From Planctomycetales bacterium (GTDB taxonomy: Bacteria; Planctomycetota; UBA11346), in contig JANYGY010000162.1 in assembly GCA_025362255.1 (NCBI GenBank), positions 1-5,973 on the forward strand: 5,973 nt of DNA, in the 5' to 3' direction. The notes beneath the pieces are model-generated. The model ran no database searches. It was not told where the DNA came from and saw only the letters and a program-made list of their open reading frames with translations. Below are positions 1-5,973 of this stretch, one piece after another; position 1 is the stretch's first letter, and each line of letters starts with the position of its first letter. The translations under genes and the position numbers were made by a program.

Positions 1-15
1 CTTTTGAGTTTAGGC

Positions 16-53
16 CACCCCAAAGTTGATTCCATTGAATCAACTTTGGGGTG
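16..53. repeat. Perfect 17-bp inverted repeat with 4-base loop downstream of the SGNH gene
   Basis: Bases 16-32 (CACCCCAAAGTTGATTC) pair perfectly with 37-53, leaving CATT as the loop on the plus strand. It sits 3 bases beyond the SGNH stop codon at the 3' end of the operon, where a transcription terminator or mRNA-stabilising hairpin would be expected. It lacks a T run on either side: on the minus strand the stem is followed by GGCCTAAACTCAAAAG. A standard intrinsic terminator is therefore not supported; a 3'-end stabiliser, a factor-assisted terminator or a dispersed palindromic repeat are alternatives. Confidence 0.8.
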
Positions 54-62
54 ATTCAATGG
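32..62. repeat. Second 11-bp inverted repeat overlapping and competing with the first
   Basis: Bases 32-42 (CCATTGAATCA) are perfectly complementary to 52-62 (TGATTCAATGG). The arm 32-42 contains the loop and part of the right arm of the 16-53 hairpin, so the two structures cannot form at once. The distal arm covers the annotated SGNH stop codon (56-58). No function is known; it may be a by-product of template switching at the larger palindrome. Confidence 0.7.
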
Positions 63-1261
63 AGATGACGATCAGGACGCTGGGGCCATCCTTCACGCGG
101 TAAATGCAACGCTGCGGTTGTTCCGCGCGGGGCAACATCAGGTGAGCGTGTCCGTACTGGCGCATGTGTCTTATCATACAAATCAAAACCCAACGTTTTG
201 AACATCTCGAGTGCAATCGCCGCCCCGCCAACGGGCGTGTGGTGCAAGCCTCCATCATCAAGCATGCCGTTGGCCGAACCGTGCGGCCAATTGGTTTGAA
301 GAAGATCGTGAATACTCAAGAAGCCGGCATTGGCTTGTCGTGCTGCCTCGGCAGCCTGGAGGTCGAAGTCTTTCGCTTGTTGCAGCCGATCGAACGGACA
401 GCTCGCGCAGCTCATGACGAGGATGCTGGCTTGGGGTGCGGTTAACCGGAATTTCAGCAGCAATCGGTCAAGTTCATTGCGGAATTCGTCTGGATACCAG
501 CCATTGCACATGTCATTTGTGCCAAGCATCACCGTCAGGAGATCCGGTTTGACGGTGGTGAAAAATGATTGGTACGCTGCCGTTTCGATAGTCGCAAAAT
601 GATGGGCCATCCCCCAGGCATTGCCCATCTGATGAGTGATTCCACCGCCACGAAGTTCCGGATTACGAATGATATCAATTCCGAAAAGAGTTACCTGACC
701 GGCTATCGTGCGGATGTTCGCTGACCTGCCGATGACCGTCACAGTGGCGTAGGACCAGGTGTCGGCCTGAGTGTCGACTACTTCTGGCTGACCGCTCGCT
801 CGATCTGAGGAAATCTCGAATGATCCGAGATTGGGGCCTTTTTGGAAATGGAGACGAATGGAGGAATTCGTTACCAGTTCAATCGTCATCTGCGCTTTAG
901 GGTCAGTGGTCGTTACCCACAGACCATCGGCCGAAAACCACGGTTTAGCGGGCAAGGGCAAGGCCGGATCGTCGGCTATGTCAACATCTGTCCAGACGCC
1001 GTGACGGCTGATCTTTGGCGCTCCAGGCAATGGCTCGATGCGCTTGCCCATCGTGTGATAGCCAAAGCCGGCATCACCATAATGAGCTTGTAGGAGCAAT
1101 TTGAAGGTGCTGACATAGCTCGCCAGTTCAGTGTTGCTGTCGCCAAAGCAGGCCACGGTCAGTGGCCTGCCACCGGAATTGGCAAGGCGTACGGCGTTGC
1201 GCCAATGACCAAGTGGCACTGTTTCGATAGCAAGCTTCTGGCTCTGAATATCCAAGCTCAT
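56..1261 (-). CDS. SGNH/GDSL-family hydrolase, probable carbohydrate O-acetylesterase, with inserted beta-sandwich
   Basis: SGNH hydrolases cleave ester bonds, often acetyl groups on sugars. In the 401-residue product, block I is ACFGDSNTE with nucleophile Ser42; GITHQMGNAWG (about 208-217) fits the block II glycine region; block III is MLGTND with Asn249; block V is DDGGLHHTPVGG with His340. Between blocks I and II, residues about 99-202 contain a beta-sandwich (ADGLWVTTTDPKAQ, GSFEISSD, VTLFGIDI), the arrangement known from Ape1-type peptidoglycan O-acetylesterases and related sugar esterases. The ATG at 1261 is preferred over the ATG at 1354 because the latter would add 31 residues of unnatural sequence overlapping the GH35 gene. 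No signal peptide and no clear Shine-Dalgarno are present; the start lies 10 bases after the GH35 stop, so translational coupling is likely. The last 35-40 residues look out of frame. Substrate is inferred from the GH35 neighbour. Confidence 0.88.
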   Translation of the reverse strand: MSLDIQSQKLAIETVPLGHWRNAVRLANSGGRPLTVACFGDSNTELASYVSTFKLLLQAHYGDAGFGYHTMGKRIEPLPGAPKISRHGVWTDVDIADDPALPLPAKPWFSADGLWVTTTDPKAQMTIELVTNSSIRLHFQKGPNLGSFEISSDRASGQPEVVDTQADTWSYATVTVIGRSANIRTIAGQVTLFGIDIIRNPELRGGGITHQMGNAWGMAHHFATIETAAYQSFFTTVKPDLLTVMLGTNDMCNGWYPDEFRNELDRLLLKFRLTAPQASILVMSCASCPFDRLQQAKDFDLQAAEAARQANAGFLSIHDLLQTNWPHGSANGMLDDGGLHHTPVGGAAIALEMFKTLGFDLYDKTHAPVRTRSPDVAPRGTTAALHLPREGWPQRPDRHLH

Positions 1262-1271
1262 AAAGATCGCA

Positions 1272-4100
1272 TCAAGTGAGAGTCTGAGTGACAATGGTTT
1301 CGGTCGGACCCCACATGAGCGAGGCCCCATTTGGAGGCACCCCGTATTCCTCAAAGGCGACCAGGGTATTCACATCGTTGAGCCAAGGGCTTGGCAGATA
1401 ATACCTGCCTTGAACTCCCGAGCCAAAACCACCCGTCTGCCAGAACCGTCCGAGATTATGGCCGTTGAGATAAATTTGGCCTTTCTGCATCGATCCGACG
1501 CGGACAAAAAGCGGCATATCGCCGATCGGTCGGGTGAATGTCGTGGAATAGAAGGTCGGCCAGGCTTTATGCATGGCCCCCAAGGGGCGCGGTTGGTTCG
1601 GTACCAGACCGCCCCAGTGGGCAGCACCGGTTGCCGTGACTGTTTGTTCAGGGCCCTTTGGCGCGATGAGGTCGGTTACATCGCCGCCAGCTTTGAATGA
1701 CCAGTGTTCAAGACGATTTGCGCGACGTACCGTCGTACAGATGATGCTCTCGATATCGGTACCCGTGGTGTGGGCCGCTTGGAATTGAACCCGCACCGCC
1801 ACCGTTCGCCCGGCAGTTGCCGCAGGCAGCATCACTTGGCGGAATACGTGATAGCCGTAACCACTGAAAGCTCCTACCACCTGATCATCGACGGTGACGA
1901 CCACCGTATCGACGCCGCACGGGATTGTCACGAAAGCATCTGCGTCAATCGGAACGCTGAGAGTGAACGCGATTCCGGGAAGCGGTTGCAAAGTGCGATA
2001 AGTCTTGCCGTAGGCACCGGCAAAAGCGGCCGGGTGGACCGCTTCCGACACGAATGCCTTTACTGATTGTGGCATGACGCGCACTGCGTCGACATATACC
2101 GGACCGAGCAGGCCTTGATCATCAGGCATGCCGCCCATGAAGCGGCCATTGTGGTCGGAGAGGAATACCACGACGTTGCGCCCTTTGGTCGCCTGAAGAG
2201 TGATCTCCTCTTGCAGCCAACCATTGGGATGGCGGTAATTTCCAAAGTCGACACTGCGACAGAGTTCACCAAACGTGCCGGCGTAGCATCCATTGTTGTA
2301 GGCGATCAGGCGGGTGTTGCAGTGAGAGATGAAGAGCGTCCGTGGGCCTTCTTCCGCCGCTTCGAATTCCGCCCGATACCACACGTATCCATAATGTCTC
2401 CCTAGTGACTCATGTGAGCAGGGGCCAGTTATCCCAGTCCATCCGGGACCTGCCCCGGCTGGCTCGGGTGACAGGGAAGCACTCCAGTTAACCAATGGAG
2501 GGAGTATCGGTAACGGGGCAATCAGCGGATTGTTCAGGAAGGATAATTTCCCTTGGCTCGAAAGTTCTTGTAGTCTGGGGGAGCCAGCGCTGCATTTCAT
2601 TTCACCGTCGTGCGCTAAATCAGCGCCGAAAATCATGCGGTCAGTCAACTGCCAGGCGCGATCTGCCATGGTTTCATCCATGAGGCACAAGATAATGCCG
2701 CCTATGGTAAGCTGCAGCACCTCAGCTGCAGGTATCATCACTGTGATCCGTTTACCATTGATCGAGATCACGGCCATGGTGCCGGCGACGCCCCACAGGA
2801 GCAATTGATCGGACCCTGCGGCGAAGCCTAGGAGACCGACGTTGGCGTAATCAATTACGGACCCATTTTTTATTCTAAATCCATACGGCAGGGCCAGGCC
2901 GCGAATCGTCGGCATGCTGACATCCAGTGATTCACCGCCCGGAAGGTTCAGCGGCATCCGTGGCCGAATTCCGGCGTCTGAACAAAAGAGGATGCGACCC
3001 GCTTGATTGCGCCGGACCACGAGACGGCTGTCGGTCGGCACGCTGAACCCCGGCGCGCCGACTTCTTCGCTGCTGTCGGCCAGGAAGGATCCGAACTGGG
3101 TGATAAACTCATTGACCGGTTTGAGCCGATAATATTTGTCGCTGAGCAGTCCGCCTTCGCGCACAGGATAATTTGATTCGTAGGCCGTCAGAATGCGCGA
3201 GGCGCCCCAATGGGCGAAATTGGTGCCGCCATCGAACATGTAGTTGGTAACTTGGCATCCGACCGAGGCGAACTCGAGCAGATTCCTGCCATATTCCGCC
3301 GACGAAACGAAGGTGTTGAGGGCACGACCCCAGAACGCCTGGGGTCCAGACCAGAATTCAGTCATGAACAATGGCGCGTTCGGCTGCTTGCGTCGCAGGT
3401 CACGTACCGGTTCGACTCCTGGTCCAGAGTTATACGTCACGATCATATCCGGCCAGAACATCTGGTCAGCCGCTTCGTGAGAATAGTTGACGTAGACCGT
3501 ATCTGGCGATGCGCTGTGGGCATTGCAGGCGATGATCGGAACGTCGATATCAGCAGCTTTGAAGAGGTCGAGAATCTGGCGGGTGTAACTGCGGGTCGAT
3601 TCATCCCAACCGCCGGCGTACTCATTGTCATTCTGCACCAGGATGATCGAGCCACCGCGTGAAGCTTGACGCTTGGCGATCATCGGCAGCACCTGATCGA
3701 ACCACAGGCGCGTATACTTCATGAAGGTCGGATCGTTTTCGCGTGAGCGGATACCGGGCTTGCACAGCAGCCACGCTGGCAGTCCACCACCGTCCCATTC
3801 GGCGCAGATGTATGGCCCCGGGCGAGCAATGACCCACAGATCAAGTTCGGCACAGAGGTCAAGGAATCTGCCTATATCGCGGTCACCGGTGAAATCGAAA
3901 GTACCTTCTTCTGGTTCGTGGAAGTTCCAGGCGAAGTAGGTACTGATGGCGTTCAACCCAGCCTGTTTGGCGCGCAACAAGGTGTCACGCCACAATTCAG
4001 ATGGATGACGGAAATAATGGATTTCACCGGAATGAAGCCAGATGCGTTGGCCACCAACGAGAAAAGATTGGTGATCGAAAGTAACCGGACCGTGAAGCAT
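1272..4100 (-). CDS. Glycoside hydrolase family 35 beta-galactosidase
   Basis: This enzyme should hydrolyse terminal beta-D-galactose from galactosides with retention of configuration. It has 942 residues, long for bacterial GH35 and close to plant-type members. The (beta/alpha)8 catalytic domain fills about residues 5-340: SGEIHYFRHP (24-33), the RPGPYICAEWDGGGLPAW block (93-110), the acid/base Glu160 in QNDNEYAGG, the nucleophile Glu248 in FMTEFWSG, and YMFDGGTNFAHWG (287-299). A beta-rich middle follows (about 350-540), then a galactose-binding-like domain with GYVWYRAEFE (571-580), and a second one near the C-terminus with VGSMQKGQIYLNGHNLGRFW (868-887), very like plant beta-galactosidases. 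The ATG at 4100 places the start right at the family's conserved N-terminus. There is no signal peptide, so cytoplasmic action is inferred. The gene begins 42 bases after the upstream stop and ends 10 bases before the SGNH gene, consistent with one operon. The frame is intact throughout. Confidence 0.95.
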   Translation of the reverse strand: MLHGPVTFDHQSFLVGGQRIWLHSGEIHYFRHPSELWRDTLLRAKQAGLNAISTYFAWNFHEPEEGTFDFTGDRDIGRFLDLCAELDLWVIARPGPYICAEWDGGGLPAWLLCKPGIRSRENDPTFMKYTRLWFDQVLPMIAKRQASRGGSIILVQNDNEYAGGWDESTRSYTRQILDLFKAADIDVPIIACNAHSASPDTVYVNYSHEAADQMFWPDMIVTYNSGPGVEPVRDLRRKQPNAPLFMTEFWSGPQAFWGRALNTFVSSAEYGRNLLEFASVGCQVTNYMFDGGTNFAHWGASRILTAYESNYPVREGGLLSDKYYRLKPVNEFITQFGSFLADSSEEVGAPGFSVPTDSRLVVRRNQAGRILFCSDAGIRPRMPLNLPGGESLDVSMPTIRGLALPYGFRIKNGSVIDYANVGLLGFAAGSDQLLLWGVAGTMAVISINGKRITVMIPAAEVLQLTIGGIILCLMDETMADRAWQLTDRMIFGADLAHDGEMKCSAGSPRLQELSSQGKLSFLNNPLIAPLPILPPLVNWSASLSPEPAGAGPGWTGITGPCSHESLGRHYGYVWYRAEFEAAEEGPRTLFISHCNTRLIAYNNGCYAGTFGELCRSVDFGNYRHPNGWLQEEITLQATKGRNVVVFLSDHNGRFMGGMPDDQGLLGPVYVDAVRVMPQSVKAFVSEAVHPAAFAGAYGKTYRTLQPLPGIAFTLSVPIDADAFVTIPCGVDTVVVTVDDQVVGAFSGYGYHVFRQVMLPAATAGRTVAVRVQFQAAHTTGTDIESIICTTVRRANRLEHWSFKAGGDVTDLIAPKGPEQTVTATGAAHWGGLVPNQPRPLGAMHKAWPTFYSTTFTRPIGDMPLFVRVGSMQKGQIYLNGHNLGRFWQTGGFGSGVQGRYYLPSPWLNDVNTLVAFEEYGVPPNGASLMWGPTETIVTQTLT

Positions 4101-4108
4101 GAAGGAAG

Positions 4109-4114
4109 TCTCTT
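4109..4114 (-). promoter_or_regulatory. Weak purine-rich ribosome binding site of the GH35 gene
   Basis: Read on the minus strand this is AAGAGA, eight bases before the ATG at 4100. The spacing is right for a Shine-Dalgarno but the match to AAGGAG is partial. The 42-base intergenic stretch (4101-4142) is otherwise pyrimidine-rich, with a short T run, and shows no hairpin that would separate the two genes transcriptionally. Confidence 0.3.
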
Positions 4115-4142
4115 GAAGAAAAAGGTGATATGGAGTGAGAGT

Positions 4143-5973
4143 TTAGGGAGCGGTCTTCGGGATCGCCATCGGAGGTGCCGGTGGAGTACCCAGGGCAACT
4201 GCTCCTTTGGTGCCTTCGCTCAACAGATGAAAGGAGCCGCTGCGGGTGACATCAACGGTCGCGTCACCGAAGCCAGGGACGGTCACCACCACCGCCTTGC
4301 GATCCTCACGCGGTGATTGCGTGATCAGCAGCCATTCGCGTTTCGGCTTGGAGCCCAACTCATAGGCGATGGCCCATACTTTGATCACGCCGCCGGGCTG
4401 ATTCGGCCACGTGCCGGTAATGCCATTGCCCGTTGGCCACGCGGTGAACGGTGGATTGATCGGAACACTGAGCTGGAAAAAACAGTCGAGGCCGGCCCAA
4501 CGTTTGGCCCAGAATTCGCCGAGTTCGTTCATTGGATGCGTGCGCTTGGTCTGCTCGGCATAGGCCGGGTTCGCCAACAGCTTGCCCTTGCGCCAAAAGC
4601 GCGTCAGCACCGGATCACTCCATACGCGATCGGTGGCGCGCATCAGCGTTTTCCAATGCGTGTCGACGACGTGATCGTAGTCGCCCCAGGCGAACTCGCG
4701 GACGATGCGTGGCCGGGTCAGCCACAGCGCCAGATTGCAGAAGCCTTCGTAGCGTGAGGCGTAATCGAGGTGCTGGATGGTGGCCCCGACAGCGATCGCG
4801 GGATGAGCGGCATCGGCACCCACCGGCCCGCTGCGCTCGGTGATGTCCAGCGGGATGGTGGCAGTGCCAGCGGCATCAACCACCACTGGACCTTTGACCG
4901 TGTAATATTGGAAACCCTGGGCGCCGGTGCAGGTAGAGACCATCAGGCCTGCGACCAGCGGCTTGGCGCCCTCCTTAATCCACGGGTAGTTCGCCGGATT
5001 GCCCATCGGCTGCCACGCCACGCCGTCTACTGACCACTCGGGGCGGTAATGGTTGGAGCCAGCCTCCACCCGGATCAGGCGGACGTACACGGGGCCGGTG
5101 GGCGTATCGGCTGAGCCGACCTCGCCGGTGTAGGCGTCAGGCGCGTCATTTTCACGCCACAGCACTGAGATCTTACCAGATCTATTGCGCACCACCGCCA
5201 TGAATCCGGCCTGAGGCCCGGTGCCGTTGCGCAGCATGATGCCAGCTTGGTCTTCGGGTCGGGTCTGTTCTTGGGTTCGCTGGCGCTCCAGTTCTTGGCG
5301 ATCGACGTGGGCCGCGGTGTCGGGCACGACTGCCGCGGGGCCTGCAGACTTGTTGTTGGCAACCTTCCCATCACCAAACGCCAGCAGCCGCACACTGATG
5401 CTGCGCAGTCCGCTGAAGTCCCGTTGGCAAAAGCTCATCGCGTCGGGAAATCCCCCCAACACCATCCGGCCACTGCCGCTGAAATGCAGCTTGTCGCCGT
5501 CCTGACTCAGACTTCCGGGCAGCGGCACAGCGCCGACATCACTAAGCGTGAGTTTTCCAGCGGCTACTTTATCGCCGCTGTCGCTCTCGAATGTCAGGCT
5601 GTCGAAATCAGCACTGCAGCGTGCCGGTAGAGGTGGCGAGTGTCCGGTGATGCCGAGCAGATCGCCCGTGTCGAGTATGGTCGTCCCCGGTGTGCCACCG
5701 CGCAATTGCAGGCTTGTCGCGCCGACCTCGGGCGCGCTCGCAATCGTCCCGACGGGGATGCCGGTCAGCGTGCCGTCGGACGCATAGCGGTAGCGCTTTT
5801 TGACGCCGCCGTCCCACAGCGCGAGCTGCCACAGATAATTCGGTACCTGCGCGATGGCGCGCTTCGACAGCATGGTGTAGGCCTGCATGGCGCCGATGTG
5901 CGGTGAGCCGACGTGCTCATCGGTGGCGTAGTTCCAATCGTACGCGTAATAATCCGGGGCCGAGCCATCCCAG
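4143..5973 (-). CDS. C-terminal part of a large carbohydrate-active-like protein with a concanavalin-A-like module (partial)
   Basis: The reading frame is open to the right edge, so the true start is outside; 609 residues are visible, ending at a TAA at 4145-4143. The ATG at 5888 is probably internal because the 28 residues before it (WDGSAPDYYAYDWNYATDEH and on) look like ordinary folded protein. Visible residues 1-110 are aromatic-rich and resemble the end of a glycosidase-type barrel. Residues about 120-366 form a beta-sandwich of the concanavalin-A/laminin-G or DUF1349 kind, with the strand motifs AGIMLR, GFMAVVRNRSG, YVRLIRVEAG and WSVDGVAWQPMG. Residues about 395-500 are Trp/Tyr/His-rich (FAWGDYDHVVDTHW, MNELGEFWAKRWAGLD), and residues about 527-595 look like a terminal beta domain, followed by a Pro-rich tail. 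I cannot assign catalytic residues or a family. Position upstream of a GH35 and an SGNH esterase suggests a role in polysaccharide binding or cleavage. Any signal peptide would lie outside the window. Confidence 0.85.
   Translation of the reverse strand, partial: WDGSAPDYYAYDWNYATDEHVGSPHIGAMQAYTMLSKRAIAQVPNYLWQLALWDGGVKKRYRYASDGTLTGIPVGTIASAPEVGATSLQLRGGTPGTTILDTGDLLGITGHSPPLPARCSADFDSLTFESDSGDKVAAGKLTLSDVGAVPLPGSLSQDGDKLHFSGSGRMVLGGFPDAMSFCQRDFSGLRSISVRLLAFGDGKVANNKSAGPAAVVPDTAAHVDRQELERQRTQEQTRPEDQAGIMLRNGTGPQAGFMAVVRNRSGKISVLWRENDAPDAYTGEVGSADTPTGPVYVRLIRVEAGSNHYRPEWSVDGVAWQPMGNPANYPWIKEGAKPLVAGLMVSTCTGAQGFQYYTVKGPVVVDAAGTATIPLDITERSGPVGADAAHPAIAVGATIQHLDYASRYEGFCNLALWLTRPRIVREFAWGDYDHVVDTHWKTLMRATDRVWSDPVLTRFWRKGKLLANPAYAEQTKRTHPMNELGEFWAKRWAGLDCFFQLSVPINPPFTAWPTGNGITGTWPNQPGGVIKVWAIAYELGSKPKREWLLITQSPREDRKAVVVTVPGFGDATVDVTRSGSFHLLSEGTKGAVALGTPPAPPMAIPKTAP
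4875..5615 (-). other. Concanavalin-A/laminin-G-like beta-sandwich module inside the partial upstream protein
   Basis: Borders are approximate. The alternating hydrophobic strands and the order of motifs (AGIMLR, then GFMAVVRNRSGKISVLWRE, then VYVRLIRVEAG, then WSVDGVAWQPMGNP, then LVAGLMVSTCTGAQGFQYYT) match the usual pattern of bacterial DUF1349-like modules, which bind or present carbohydrates in extracellular proteins. A charged stretch rich in Arg, Gln and Glu (5247-5303) interrupts the module just before its AGIMLR strand. Assignment is by pattern recognition only. Confidence 0.5.

Noticed and set aside
1..53. Intrinsic (rho-independent) terminator
   Set aside because: The stem is strong, but neither strand has a T run after it, so it is recorded as an inverted repeat instead.
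1262..1354. ATG at 1354 as the start of the SGNH hydrolase
   Set aside because: It would overlap the GH35 gene by 83 bases and add 31 residues (MRNTGCLQMGPRSCG and on) that look like out-of-frame GH35 code; the ATG at 1261 fits the gene spacing and the domain start.
2710..2731. Repeated AGCTGCAG with CTGCAG palindromes
   Set aside because: Short, inside the GH35 coding sequence and explained by the codons for Ala-Ala-Glu-Val-Leu-Gln-Leu; likely chance.
4101..4142. Promoter between the upstream gene and GH35
   Set aside because: Only 42 bases, pyrimidine-rich, without convincing -35 and -10 elements; shared transcription is simpler.
164..4316. Plus-strand open frames of 60-150 codons, for example 3210-3662 and 3918-4316
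   Set aside because: They lie antisense to well-supported genes and their translations lack recognisable domains; they are shadows of the GC-rich coding frames.
5886..5888. ATG at 5888 as the true start of the upstream protein
   Set aside because: The frame stays open to the right edge and the 28 upstream residues look like folded protein, so this Met is probably internal.

Overview
The window carries three genes, all read on the minus strand and tightly packed (gaps of 42 and 10 bases), so they look like one operon transcribed from the right edge towards the left. No RNA gene, CRISPR array, insertion sequence or promoter is visible. The operon's 5' end lies beyond the right edge.

Layout in the order of transcription: (1) 5973-4143, the C-terminal 609 residues of a large protein cut by the window edge. 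It contains a concanavalin-A/laminin-G-like beta-sandwich and a Trp/Tyr-rich region typical of carbohydrate-active proteins, but no family I can name. (2) 4100-1272, a complete 942-residue glycoside hydrolase family 35 beta-galactosidase with both catalytic glutamates visible and a C-terminal galactose-binding-like domain resembling those of plant-type GH35 enzymes. (3) 1261-56, a 401-residue SGNH/GDSL hydrolase with a beta-sandwich inserted in its fold, as in carbohydrate and peptidoglycan O-acetylesterases. The last 55 bases hold a perfect 17-bp inverted repeat that overlaps a second, competing hairpin reaching into the 3' end of the SGNH gene.

Together the genes suggest breakdown of a galactose-containing, probably O-acetylated glycan: the esterase would strip acyl groups, the beta-galactosidase would release terminal galactose, and the upstream protein would act on or bind the polymer. 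Neither complete enzyme has a signal peptide, so these two steps are probably intracellular. The substrate is inference.

Organism: a bacterium of moderate to fairly high GC. Large multidomain sugar-degrading proteins, a weak or absent Shine-Dalgarno at both visible starts, and the SGNH architecture fit the Planctomycetota/Verrucomicrobiota/Lentisphaerota group, but this is a low-confidence guess from style only.

The points most worth checking are a likely frameshift in the last 35-40 codons of the SGNH gene, the two mutually exclusive hairpins just behind it, and the unidentified upstream protein.
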